Source: Paenibacillus mesophilus
Lineage (GTDB): Bacteria; Bacillota; Bacilli; Paenibacillales; NBRC-103111
Reading direction: 5' to 3'
DNA: 64,000 nucleotides
Assembly: GCF_005938385.1 (NCBI RefSeq)
Contig: NZ_VCRA01000013.1
Location: forward strand, 124,001 to 188,000
Below are positions 7,168-15,783 of the stretch, in pieces (positions within the stretch are counted from its first letter, which is position 1; the number at the start of each line of letters is the position of its first letter). The notes beneath the pieces are model-generated. The model had not been told where the DNA came from, did not search any database, and was given only the letters and a program-made list of their open reading frames with translations. A program made the translations under genes and the position numbers.

Positions 7168-8517
7168 GTGAAACGTAAATTGATGGCAAGTTTGACTTTG
7201 TTGTCGCTCTCTGCAGTGCTCGCCGCATGCGGCGGAAACAACGGCGGCGGAGCCGCCTCCGGATCGGGCCCGGACAAAGCGAAGGATGCTTCGGGCGCTC
7301 CCGCTCCGCGCAAAGATCCGGTCGAGCTTTCGATCGTCAACGGGATGAGCAACATGACCGAAGAGCAGTTCATGGATGAATACGGCAAGAAGATCATGGA
7401 GAAGTTCCCGCACGTGAAAGTCAAATACGTGATGAACAATACGAGCAAATTGATACAAGACCGGATCACCTCCGGCGAGCCGATCGATATCGTCTTCGCC
7501 TCCAGCGGTCTGACCGACCAAAGCTTGCTTACCCCAGCCTTGCAATTCGACATCTCCGGTCTGATCAAGACCTACCAGTACGATTTGAGCAAGCTCGAGC
7601 CGACGACGATCGATTTTCAGAAAATGATCGCGAACGGGGGGATTTACGGGCTTCCGGTCAATACGAATACGGTCGCTCTGTTCTACAACAAAGATATTTT
7701 CGATAAATTCGGCGTTCCGTATCCGAAGGAAGGCATGACGTGGGACGATATGTACGACTTGGCGAAGAAGCTGTCCCGGCAAGACGGCGGAGTGCAATAC
7801 CGCGGCTTCCTCATGTCGTTCCCGCACGTGTTCCGCCTGAACCAGCTGTCCGTCCCGTTCGTCGATCCGAAGACGAACAAGCCGACATTCGACACCGACG
7901 CGTTCAAGAGGCTGACGGAAACGTTCACGAAATTTTTCACGATACCGGGCAACGAAGGCACTACGGCTACTGTGCAAGGCTTGTCGACGCAAAGAAATTT
8001 GTTCTATAAAGAAAAAACCGCGGCGATGATCGCCGATTTGGGCGGAGCCTACACGAACCCGCTGCTGAAGGATATGAACTGGGACATCGTGCAGCTGCCT
8101 TCGTTCAAGGACAAGATGGGGCTCGGCACGCAAACGTACCCGACCTATTATTACATAAGCAGCTCGAGCAAATACAAAGAGCAATCGTTCGAGATCATTT
8201 CTTATTTGACGACAGAGGAGTTCCAGACGTATCAAGCGAGGAAAGGCTACGCGCCGATCGTGAAAAACAATGCGGAGATCATGAAGGTCGTAGGGCAGGA
8301 TACCGATGTGCTCAAAGGCAAAAATGTGAAAGCGCTGCTGCCGGAGAAGTTCGCCTCCCCCGTCATGCTGTCGCAGCAATCGTCCGCAGTGGAAACCGCG
8401 CTGTGGAAAGCGTTGGAGAACATTGTACAGAACAAGTCGGACATGAATACCGCTCTCAGGGAAGCGATGGAGGCCGGAGACAAGGCGCTCAAGGAGCTTG
8501 AGGCGAAGAAGAAGTAA
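7168..8517 (+). CDS. Extracellular sugar-binding lipoprotein (ABC family 1), orphan
   Basis: The 449-aa protein should be a membrane-anchored receptor for an oligosaccharide importer. A GTG start at 7168, with AAGGGGG 8 nt upstream, gives a clean lipoprotein signal: MKRKLM, a hydrophobic run, then LAAC with the lipid-carrying Cys at residue 21, followed by a Gly/Ser/Lys-rich linker. The earlier in-frame ATG (7102) would add 22 residues in front of the signal and is rejected. FYNKDIFDKFGVPYP and WDDMYDLAKKLS mark SBP_bac_1. No permease or ATPase gene is next to it. The operator at 6982 places it under the LacI regulator, together with the GH88-GH95 operon. Confidence 0.92.
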   Translation: MKRKLMASLTLLSLSAVLAACGGNNGGGAASGSGPDKAKDASGAPAPRKDPVELSIVNGMSNMTEEQFMDEYGKKIMEKFPHVKVKYVMNNTSKLIQDRITSGEPIDIVFASSGLTDQSLLTPALQFDISGLIKTYQYDLSKLEPTTIDFQKMIANGGIYGLPVNTNTVALFYNKDIFDKFGVPYPKEGMTWDDMYDLAKKLSRQDGGVQYRGFLMSFPHVFRLNQLSVPFVDPKTNKPTFDTDAFKRLTETFTKFFTIPGNEGTTATVQGLSTQRNLFYKEKTAAMIADLGGAYTNPLLKDMNWDIVQLPSFKDKMGLGTQTYPTYYYISSSSKYKEQSFEIISYLTTEEFQTYQARKGYAPIVKNNAEIMKVVGQDTDVLKGKNVKALLPEKFASPVMLSQQSSAVETALWKALENIVQNKSDMNTALREAMEAGDKALKELEAKKK

Positions 8518-8530
8518 GCGAACATGTGAA

Positions 8531-8578
8531 AAGCTCGGTACCGCCGCCGCTATTTGGGGCAGCAGTGGTGCCGAGCTT
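8531..8578. terminator. Terminator between convergent lipoprotein and GH95-like genes
   Basis: AAGCTCGGTACC pairs with GGTGCCGAGCTT (12 bp, one wobble), followed on the plus strand by CTTTTCTTT. Confidence 0.8.
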
Positions 8579-8585
8579 CTTTTCT

Positions 8586-11500
8586 TTAAAAATAAGTATA
8601 GTTTTTGTTCACGATAAGCACGTTGATTCTCCACTGCATCCCTTCCCTGCTTCGGAAGCGGATTTTCGCGTAGCCGTCCTTCCTTTGCGTCACGGCCAAA
8701 ATATCGGTGGCGAATTCGCCTGCCGCAAGCACTCGCTCCGGTTTCCAACCGGCGCCTTGCCCTTCGATCTCGATCTCCGTATAGGACGGGGCGTCCGCGT
8801 CTCCGGATACGAACAGCACATCGTACCTTCCTTTCGGCAGCTCGAGCCAAAACGAGCGCTCCCCGGTTCCGCCGATAAAATCTTTCCGCAGCTCGTCCGG
8901 CCCGCCCCGCTCCTCCGCGATCAAGCCTTCGGCACTTTCCCAACCGTGCCCCCGGAAGCGCGTAAATGCCGTCTCGGGCGTTATTCGCCGGAAATCTTGC
9001 CCCAATACGCCGTCCATATGAAACTGCTTCGGCAGCGCCTTGGCATAATCTTTCGCCGGGCGGTCGCCGGCCCCGAAGTCCAGCCGGTAAACGGCGGTAC
9101 GAGATTCCCGGTAATTGCCGGAGTAGTAGTCGAAGGTGAAATGATCGAGCAGTTGGATATGGCGCGTGTCCCGGTTTTTGCCGAGAAATACTCTCCGGTG
9201 CGTATGAGCCTCATGAACCCGCGGATAAACTCCCGGATCGGACGGTATCATTGCCGGATCGGCTGCGGACGTTTCCGTATTCGGCGAAGCCGATTGCGGC
9301 ACAATCCAATACTCCCCGCCTACGACCGTCTCGAATACGATGCGGTCGCCTTCCGTTCGGTGCTCCGCCGGGGCAGGATACGTTCCGTTTCCGTCCATCC
9401 GTACGACCGATACCGTCTCGCCGGAAGCGAACGGATAACGTACTACGGCCTGCTTGCCTGCCAAGCTTTTGATTCCGACACGCACGGCCCGGCCTTCTTT
9501 CCTAACGGCGCTAACCTCGAAAGCGCCTACGGCGAGCAGCCCCTGAAACTCGCAGTCGTCCCACCTGGCGTATGAGCGGTGCATCCTCGCGGCATCTTCC
9601 TTCTTCATGCCGATCCCCCGTTCTTGCTCGGGCTCGCCGTTCGGAATCGCCGGGAATACGTCGATGACGCCGTCATAGCTTTGCAGCAGCATTTCGTTAA
9701 TGGAGGCTACCGTCTCGCCGGAGGCTTCCATTACATGCGGGTAATAAAGCGGCTCGTTCGTAATGTTGCAGTAGTTGATCCATCGTTCCGTCTCTTCGGC
9801 GAACAGCCCGTTGCTCCGCAGAGACAGGTCGATTCCTTGCTCGTACAGCAGACGGATCGCCGTATTGCCTTTGCCTAGCCTCGACGCCGCGCATGACAGC
9901 CAGCCGAACTGGAACACCCCGGTTTCCGTATGCTCCTCGACATAGCGCAGCGTATTCTCCGCTCTTCGGCGCAGCTCCTCCCCGCTGTTCTTGTCGATCT
10001 CGCCGATCGGATAAATCGGCATCAACAGCGACGGATGCCGCAGGTGCAAATCCTCAGGCGCCCATTCCGAATCCAGAATAACGTCCCCGTACGTTCCGGA
10101 AACGCCGGTCGGATAAGGAGCCAGCTTCTCCGCAAGAATCGCCCATTTGTTCCGGTCCTCTTCCGCTTCCCCGAGAATAACGTTCGCTTCGATTGCGATT
10201 TGCAGCAAATATTTGACCGTCGCGAGCGTGATGGTCGAGTTCCGCGTCAACGGCCCCTGCTCCGGCGATATATCGGGATATACGACGTAGTGCCCCTTGT
10301 CGGAATCGTACTGCAAATAGCCTTCGAAAAACCGCAAAATCGAGCGGAATAACGGATACGCTTTCTCCTTCAAAAAATCCGCATCCATGCTGTACTGGTA
10401 ATAATGCCAGCAAAACTGCGCGCACCAAGGCCATATGCTCAAATACAGCGCATGCGGATAATCGCCCGCAACCCCTTCCAAGCCGTAAAACTGCTTGGCC
10501 ATCTTCTCGGCCGAATCGGTGTACGTCAGCAGCGCGTCATGGAATGCTTCGGCCACTTCCAGATGGTTCGCCGTGTAGAGCGGCCAGAAGGCGGCTTGTA
10601 TGTTGACGTCCCAGTACCACATGCTGCCCCACTTCGTCGGCTGCTTGATGTCCCATAGCCCGTTAAGCCCGCACGCCTGCTCGAACATGCGCCCGCCCTT
10701 CCCGCTGCTGCAGGCGATGGCGTACAAATTGACGTACCACAAATCTTCGAGCATTTTATCCGGCAGCATGACGGAGGAGCGCTTCCAGAAGTCGGCCCAA
10801 TGGTCCCGGTGACGATCGATCAAGCCCCACACATTCGACTCGGCTTCGTCCAGCCTGCTGCGGGCGGTCTCGAGCAGCTCGGCGGTTTCTTCCTCCGTAA
10901 CGACCGTCGTAATCAAGACAACGCTCTTCTCCGCATCGCGAAGCCGAATCGTCATGCCTTCCTCGGCGATTTCCGCGCTCCCTTTGGCTCCGGCCAGCCT
11001 CGTCATAACAACAAACGTAAACGGTCCGTACTTGTCCCGGTCTTCGCCGTCCGGGTAGAACGAGCCCGTGTAATAAAAGGTCGTATCGTCCAGCTGGTAA
11101 TAGCTTGCGGATAAATTCTGGTATTTCCGGACCGGCAGCGTCATATGCACCGCCTCCAACAAACCGGAGTCGGTTTGCCCGACCTCCGTTACGATGCAAT
11201 CGCTCTCCCATGTCACGATCGTGCGCGCCTCGAGCTTGTCGGCGCCTTTCTCAATCCGCAGCCCGACGGATGCCTGCTCCACGTCGAGCTGGAGGGTATA
11301 GTGGTCCGGCTCGGCCAGCCGACCCTCCGGAAGCAGTTGGATTTCGCCGGTCGGATAATGCGAGGAGCCGCCCGCCGGTTTTCCGTAGCGGGTTTCGTTC
11401 CAGCTGTAGCCTAGCGATTCCCTGTAGCTGAAGTACGAGTCTTGCGCAGGGTCTCGGTACTTGTCGGCCGCGAGCCGCTTCAGCTCGTCGAACGTCATGC

Positions 11501-11705
11501 CGGCTTGCTTCGAGTAATCGCGTCCCGACCCGCTGCGGGATTTACGGCTGTACCGGTGCAGCTTCTTATAGTACACCTCATAATGGTTCATCGCCATCGT
11601 CAATCGGTTGTCCTCGAAGTACACCATCCCGCCGAAATGTCCGTTGCCGAGCGGCAGTGCCTCGTTCCAGCTCGACGGAGCGTTCTCGTAAACCACCTTG
11701 TGCAC
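8586..11705 (-). CDS. GH95-like glycoside hydrolase with C-terminal accessory domain
   Basis: This 1039-aa protein without a signal peptide probably cleaves alpha-L-fucosyl, L-galactosyl or related ends in the cytoplasm. EALPLGNGHFGGMV at residues 15-28 is the N-terminal hallmark of the family. The (alpha/alpha)6 barrel includes WGSMWYWDVNIQAAFWPL (359-376) and SPEQGP (480-485, candidate acid Glu482). Compared with the family's LNINxQMNYW, Asn is kept at 368 but the preceding Asn is Asp366. The last ~230 residues form a beta-rich domain resembling the N-terminal domain of rhamnogalacturonan acetylesterase-type proteins. It uses a GTG start behind GGAGGAGGAG. It lies 35 nt downstream of the GH88 gene, so both share the operator at 12953. 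The exact substrate is uncertain. Confidence 0.8.
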   Translation of the reverse strand: MHKVVYENAPSSWNEALPLGNGHFGGMVYFEDNRLTMAMNHYEVYYKKLHRYSRKSRSGSGRDYSKQAGMTFDELKRLAADKYRDPAQDSYFSYRESLGYSWNETRYGKPAGGSSHYPTGEIQLLPEGRLAEPDHYTLQLDVEQASVGLRIEKGADKLEARTIVTWESDCIVTEVGQTDSGLLEAVHMTLPVRKYQNLSASYYQLDDTTFYYTGSFYPDGEDRDKYGPFTFVVMTRLAGAKGSAEIAEEGMTIRLRDAEKSVVLITTVVTEEETAELLETARSRLDEAESNVWGLIDRHRDHWADFWKRSSVMLPDKMLEDLWYVNLYAIACSSGKGGRMFEQACGLNGLWDIKQPTKWGSMWYWDVNIQAAFWPLYTANHLEVAEAFHDALLTYTDSAEKMAKQFYGLEGVAGDYPHALYLSIWPWCAQFCWHYYQYSMDADFLKEKAYPLFRSILRFFEGYLQYDSDKGHYVVYPDISPEQGPLTRNSTITLATVKYLLQIAIEANVILGEAEEDRNKWAILAEKLAPYPTGVSGTYGDVILDSEWAPEDLHLRHPSLLMPIYPIGEIDKNSGEELRRRAENTLRYVEEHTETGVFQFGWLSCAASRLGKGNTAIRLLYEQGIDLSLRSNGLFAEETERWINYCNITNEPLYYPHVMEASGETVASINEMLLQSYDGVIDVFPAIPNGEPEQERGIGMKKEDAARMHRSYARWDDCEFQGLLAVGAFEVSAVRKEGRAVRVGIKSLAGKQAVVRYPFASGETVSVVRMDGNGTYPAPAEHRTEGDRIVFETVVGGEYWIVPQSASPNTETSAADPAMIPSDPGVYPRVHEAHTHRRVFLGKNRDTRHIQLLDHFTFDYYSGNYRESRTAVYRLDFGAGDRPAKDYAKALPKQFHMDGVLGQDFRRITPETAFTRFRGHGWESAEGLIAEERGGPDELRKDFIGGTGERSFWLELPKGRYDVLFVSGDADAPSYTEIEIEGQGAGWKPERVLAAGEFATDILAVTQRKDGYAKIRFRSREGMQWRINVLIVNKNYTYF

Positions 11706-11740
11706 GGAAACTCCTCCTCCTGCCTAATATATCGCCTTAT

Positions 11741-12928
11741 TCACCAATATAGCTTCCAGTTCCTCGCCACCCGCATAAGCGCTTCGAAATAGTAGTAGTC
11801 TCCCCAAATGCAGCATTCGTCGATGCCGTTGCCGAGCGGCTTGCCATAAACCGCATGCAGCAGCACGCCGTTGGAATGCGGTACGTCTTTCGACGTATAC
11901 GACTCGGCAAGCGATTTCAATATATGCAGCGAGGCGTTCTCATACACGCGTCTCCGTTCATCGACGAGAGGCAGATGCTTGGCCAGCTCGAGCATGCCGC
12001 ACACGGCGATCGCGGCCGCGGAGCTGTCTCTTTCCTCGCCGCCTTCCGTAAATGTCAAATCCCAGTAGCACACCAGATCGTCTGGCAGCCGGTTTAGAAA
12101 GTAGTTGGCCGTTTTTTGCGCGATATCGATCATGGACCCGTCCCTGGTATAAATGTAGCTGAGCGGGAACCCGTATATCGCCCAAGCTTGACCTCTGGAC
12201 CAACACGAGTCGTCCGAATATCCTTGCGACGTTTTGCCGTATTTCGGTTCGCCGGTCTCCACATCCATGTAGAACGTGTGGTAGCTGGATGCGTCTTCGC
12301 GGATCAAATAACGGGCGGCCCGATCGGCATGATTGCGGGCGGCCGTCTCATATTTCGGATTCCCGGTCATTTCCGACGCCCAGTACAGCAGCGGCAAGTT
12401 CATGCAGCAATCGATGATCATGCGGCCCCGCTGGCTCGGATTATCCAGGTTGCCCCACGCCTGAATGATGCCGGCTTTGTCGAAATAGCGCTCCATCAGC
12501 AAGTCCGCCGCGAGAAGCGCCGTTTCCTTGGCGAATTCGCTGCCGGTCAGCTTGTAGGCCGACACGCATGACAGCGTATACAAGAAGCCCAGATCGTGTG
12601 TCGCCGTATGCTTTCTTTCCTCCGCCCTTGCCCGGTAGCTTTCCAGCTGCCCTTCGGCCGCGCGGCGGTATTTCATATCGCCCGTTGCCTCATAAGCAAG
12701 CCATAGCATCCCCGTCCAGAAGCCGGGCGTCCATTCGACGTTGTCCCAAGGCATGTATACGTTGCCGCTGCTTGCCGGGGACGGAAACTTGTGCGCGAAC
12801 GTGTCCAGATTGCCGTCGATCCGGGATAGGACAAAACGGATCGCCTCCTTGCAATCCGCCTCGGAGAATGTTGGAGCTTCCGAAAACAAGCTCGTGTTTC
12901 GAATCGGTTCATTTATGACGTTTGGCAT
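11741..12928 (-). CDS. GH88-family unsaturated glucuronyl hydrolase
   Basis: The 395-aa cytoplasmic enzyme should remove the 4,5-unsaturated uronic acid left by polysaccharide lyases at the non-reducing end of oligosaccharides. The catalytic region matches the family: HDLGF with Asp112, and DCCMNLPLLYWA with Asp173, equivalent to the two essential aspartates of Bacillus UGL. SRGQAWAIYGF and WDLTF further downstream are also typical. The frame is open from a TTG at 13024, but this would place the operator inside the gene. AGGAAGG lies 9 nt before the ATG at 12928, which is chosen. It is the first gene of an operon with the GH95-like gene. Confidence 0.93.
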   Translation of the reverse strand: MPNVINEPIRNTSLFSEAPTFSEADCKEAIRFVLSRIDGNLDTFAHKFPSPASSGNVYMPWDNVEWTPGFWTGMLWLAYEATGDMKYRRAAEGQLESYRARAEERKHTATHDLGFLYTLSCVSAYKLTGSEFAKETALLAADLLMERYFDKAGIIQAWGNLDNPSQRGRMIIDCCMNLPLLYWASEMTGNPKYETAARNHADRAARYLIREDASSYHTFYMDVETGEPKYGKTSQGYSDDSCWSRGQAWAIYGFPLSYIYTRDGSMIDIAQKTANYFLNRLPDDLVCYWDLTFTEGGEERDSSAAAIAVCGMLELAKHLPLVDERRRVYENASLHILKSLAESYTSKDVPHSNGVLLHAVYGKPLGNGIDECCIWGDYYYFEALMRVARNWKLYW

Positions 12929-12952
12929 GGCAGCCATCCTTCCTAAGAGAAA

Positions 12953-12966
12953 TTGAAACGTTTCAA
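12953..12966. promoter_or_regulatory. LacI-family operator of the GH88-GH95 operon
   Basis: TTGAAACGTTTCAA is a perfect 14-bp palindrome 24 nt upstream of the GH88 start and is identical to the core at 6982. It lies between the likely promoter and the ribosome binding site. Confidence 0.8.
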
Positions 12967-13164
12967 CAATGTTCATAACAAAACCGATAGCAATCAAACG
13001 GTTACACGCTTCCCAAGTTACCAAATGCCCGCCCTATTGTCAACCGCCTGCTGCAATCGCACAGCTATGGGTTCGATATACTGGCAGCCTTCGGTCACGA
13101 TTGAGGAATCTCCTCCTCCTTTATAGTGCCGCTTTGGCGGTAACGCCCGCCCAGCTCTTGAAAA

Positions 13165-13190
13165 GGCCAGCCGGTTTTAACCGGCCGGCC
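13165..13190 (-). terminator. Terminator of the GrpB-family gene
   Basis: On the minus strand GGCCGGCCGG and CCGGCTGGCC pair (10 bp, one wobble, 6-nt loop) followed by TTTTC. The rest of 13025-13239 holds nothing else I can recognise. Confidence 0.75.
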
Positions 13191-13239
13191 TCTTTGGTTC
13201 GGCCGGAGCCGAACATTTTGGCTGGAAGAGGAAGCTTGA

Positions 13240-13761
13240 CTATCCTTGTCCGACATTGTACCCCTGCAGCGCTTTTCTTTCCAGCTCTTTAACAAACGCA
13301 TCTTTTCCGTCCATATAAGCTTCAATGTCTTTGGGAAACTGTTTGGCTAGGCTTTCCTTTAAATTTCCGTAGCGGTTGGCTTCATCGGGATGCGCTCGGA
13401 GATAATCCCTTACCGCCAAATGGCGAATGATATGTTCCTTGTTATCCCCTTGAAACACGTGCACTTGATGCGTGCGGTCGTCTCCGCCTTTACGAAAATA
13501 TCTTCTCCCCTCCATGCCGAGCTCTCCCATGCATTCGTAACCAAGGCGCTCCATTTGTTCATTGAACCTATCAACTTTTTCGATATCTTTCACAACCGGC
13601 ATCATATCAATAATTGGTTTGGCTTTCAGCCCTGGAACGGAAGTGCTGCCGATGTGGTGAATGTCAATTAACTCGTCACCGAAAATATCTTTTATTTTTT
13701 GAGACTCCTCACTAAACTCCCGCTTCCAATTATCGCTGTATTCGGTTACCACAACATTCAT
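13240..13761 (-). CDS. GrpB family (UPF0157) nucleotidyltransferase-like protein
   Basis: This 173-aa protein carries the GrpB/UPF0157 signature HHIGSTSVPGLKAKPIIDMM at about residues 40-59, followed by the conserved YFRKGGDDRTHQVHVF segment. The family has a nucleotidyltransferase-like fold and is fused to CoaE in some organisms, but its physiological role is not settled. Length and start are normal. It is monocistronic with its own terminator, and neighbours give no functional hint. Confidence 0.92.
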   Translation of the reverse strand: MNVVVTEYSDNWKREFSEESQKIKDIFGDELIDIHHIGSTSVPGLKAKPIIDMMPVVKDIEKVDRFNEQMERLGYECMGELGMEGRRYFRKGGDDRTHQVHVFQGDNKEHIIRHLAVRDYLRAHPDEANRYGNLKESLAKQFPKDIEAYMDGKDAFVKELERKALQGYNVGQG

Positions 13762-13982
13762 CTAATTCATCTCCTCCTTGCCGGGCAAGCTCCGGAACTC
13801 GTCGACAACCATCCTTCGCTTTCCATTTTGACACCATCTCCTATATAGAGGCCATAGTACTAAACATTTATACTTAAAAAAGGATTGCCGGTGTTACCAT
13901 AGCGCTTTTTATGCAATAATTGGATTCAGGCGTAATAACATCAGTTCGTTTGAGCAAGAATCGGTATTCCAAACTAACGCCA

Positions 13983-14019
13983 AATAAGCTGATTTCAGAT
14001 CGTCTGAAGTCAGCTTATT
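13983..14019 (-). terminator. Terminator of the VOC-family gene
   Basis: AATAAGCTGA/TCAGCTTATT (10 bp) is extended inward by TTCAGA/TCTGAA with a 3-nt loop. It is 15 nt beyond the stop codon. Between this and 13761 I see only AT-rich sequence. Confidence 0.75.
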
Positions 14020-14034
14020 GTATACGGTCTCCCG

Positions 14035-14439
14035 CTACTCCACAATCGTGATCACATTGCCGTCCGGATCATGAACATGAAAATATTTGCCGCAGGGTAA
14101 GTTGTCATAGCGATTGGTCACAGTTACTCCCTTTTCCAACAACTGTGCATAAAACGTTTCCGTGTCATCGGTACGCAGCTCGAAAATCGGCGCCGGCTTT
14201 CCGTTTCGCGTAAAATGCAACGGTGTCCGTTCTTTCTCTTCGTGCATCAGCACGGTCGGACCATATTCTCCGAATTGAATGATCGCATTGGCACCCTGCT
14301 CAAAACGAGTAGGCTCCCTTAGCAGAAGGACGCCCAGGTTCTCGACGTACCATCTCGCCGAAACATCCACATTCAGGACCGGGAGATTAATGCAAGCAAG
14401 CCCCGTAATTTTTTTCGTACCTAACGTTTGCTCCGCCAA
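14035..14439 (-). CDS. VOC (glyoxalase/bleomycin-resistance) superfamily protein
   Basis: This 134-aa single-domain protein has paired beta-alpha-beta-beta-beta units: NLPVLNVDVSARWYVENLG at the start, a metal-ligand-like Glu in IFELRTDD, and FHVHDPDGNVITIVE at the end. These are typical of glyoxalase I-like, dioxygenase or resistance proteins. The substrate is unknown. The start is TTG at 14437-14439, with AAGGAG 9 nt upstream and no in-frame ATG nearby. It is monocistronic. Confidence 0.85.
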   Translation of the reverse strand: MAEQTLGTKKITGLACINLPVLNVDVSARWYVENLGVLLLREPTRFEQGANAIIQFGEYGPTVLMHEEKERTPLHFTRNGKPAPIFELRTDDTETFYAQLLEKGVTVTNRYDNLPCGKYFHVHDPDGNVITIVE

Positions 14440-14784
14440 TTCAAACAGCTCCTTCTTACCCTTGTTTTAGCCGTGCGAAGTCGAAACTCACCTTTAATTT
14501 ACCGCACATTTGTTCCTATGTAAATCATTACCTGTGCTGTTATAGCGAACATAGCGGAAAAGAATGCGCTTATTTCACCCGAATCCCTGCAAATGGGGTC
14601 TCCGAAGCTCAAAACTGAACGAATAAATGCAAAAATTTCCTTTATTTATTGGAAACGTGCGGAAAGTACGCGAATAACGCCGTTTTTTTCCGCTATCCAC
14701 CTGCCGCAGAACAAAAAAGCCTAACCCCCTCAAGACTGCATAGGGCTAGACTTTTCCAACCGATCCGATCCTCCCGACTCTCCC
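14440..14784. other. Intergenic region with hairpin repeat
   Basis: No gene is seen. AATAAA (14622-14627) and TTTATT (14641-14646) flank GCAAAAATTTCC-like sequence, resembling the AATAAGAG/CTCTTATT hairpins at 40109 and 48901. At 14717-14753 a stem (AAGTCTAGCCC with GGGTTAGGCTT on the minus strand, two wobbles) followed by six T is the terminator of the AraC gene. Confidence 0.55.
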
Positions 14785-15660
14785 CTACCCGCGCTGCTTC
14801 AAACGCGCCACATACTGCTTCGGCGTACACCCGTTATACCGCTGGAACAGCCGATAGAAGTGGGTGATATTCTCCAGTCCGACCATACGCGCCACTTCAT
14901 TGACGCTGGCGGTTTTTGTCGCGAGATGCCGTTCGGCCATATGAATGCGTCTGAAGTTGACGTACTCGATGAACGGCGTCCCCATGACGTCCTTGAAATG
15001 CTTCGAGAAGTAGTTGTAGCTCATATTCAGCAGCTTGCATGCCTCTTTCATATCGATTTTGTCGGATAGCTGCTGGTCGATATACTGAAAAACGGGCTGG
15101 AGCGCGTATAGATCCGGTCCTTTGCGCACATCGGAGCGAAACGTATCATTTCGATAGAGGCTGAGCAAAATTTGTTTCACATGCAAACTGACAGCGAGTT
15201 CAAAACCGTCCGTCTGCGTTTGCATTTCCTTGAAAATGTGCCGCATGATCTGCCCGACCCGGCGTCTGACTGCGTCCTGTTGGCGGAAGATGACGTTCAG
15301 CTCGCTTAAGGGGCGATGATGCTCAGAAAAGTAATGGTAGTACGGGGTGATCGCCGGCTCGAAATAAGGCTGCAGCTTCACATGCATCACGAGATAGACC
15401 GCTTCTTCGCAATCGATTCTTTGGTTGGCGTGCAGTTGGTTGGAGCCGATCAATAGGACGTCGCCCTTATGCAGCCGATAGCTTTGATCCACCGTATGAA
15501 AGACGACGGAGCCTTTCTTGACGAAAATGAATTCCAGCTCTTTATGATAATGCCATCTCAATAGACCCAATTCCCAGTTGTTGCGCACTTCGATAATTTT
15601 GATCGCGAGCAAATTGCTTTGGTAATGGATCGGTTCCACATCTTCGTACAGCTGTATCAT
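14785..15660 (-). CDS. AraC-family transcriptional regulator (cupin sensor)
   Basis: The 291-aa regulator has an N-terminal AraC-type cupin (LLRWHYHKELEFIFVKKGSV, HKGDVLLIGSNQLH). Its C-terminal pair of helix-turn-helices comprises MKEACKLLNMSYNYFSKHFK and VNEVARMVGLENITHFYRLF. Members bind a sugar and control nearby uptake and catabolic genes. The frame is open from 15747, but GGAAGGAG is 8 nt before the ATG at 15660 (MIQLYEDVEP). It follows the lipoprotein gene by 123 nt on the same strand, so it may regulate the Gfo/Idh-lipoprotein unit. Confidence 0.92.
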   Translation of the reverse strand: MIQLYEDVEPIHYQSNLLAIKIIEVRNNWELGLLRWHYHKELEFIFVKKGSVVFHTVDQSYRLHKGDVLLIGSNQLHANQRIDCEEAVYLVMHVKLQPYFEPAITPYYHYFSEHHRPLSELNVIFRQQDAVRRRVGQIMRHIFKEMQTQTDGFELAVSLHVKQILLSLYRNDTFRSDVRKGPDLYALQPVFQYIDQQLSDKIDMKEACKLLNMSYNYFSKHFKDVMGTPFIEYVNFRRIHMAERHLATKTASVNEVARMVGLENITHFYRLFQRYNGCTPKQYVARLKQRG

Positions 15661-15783
15661 CCGCCCGCTCCTTCCCGCTGCACGTCCGCATACGCTGCAT
15701 CGGATTGCAGGATGCGACATGCCGTCCCCCCTATGATGTGATTTCAATCTATCATATTAGGGGGCAAAAGGATACGGCTTGCT

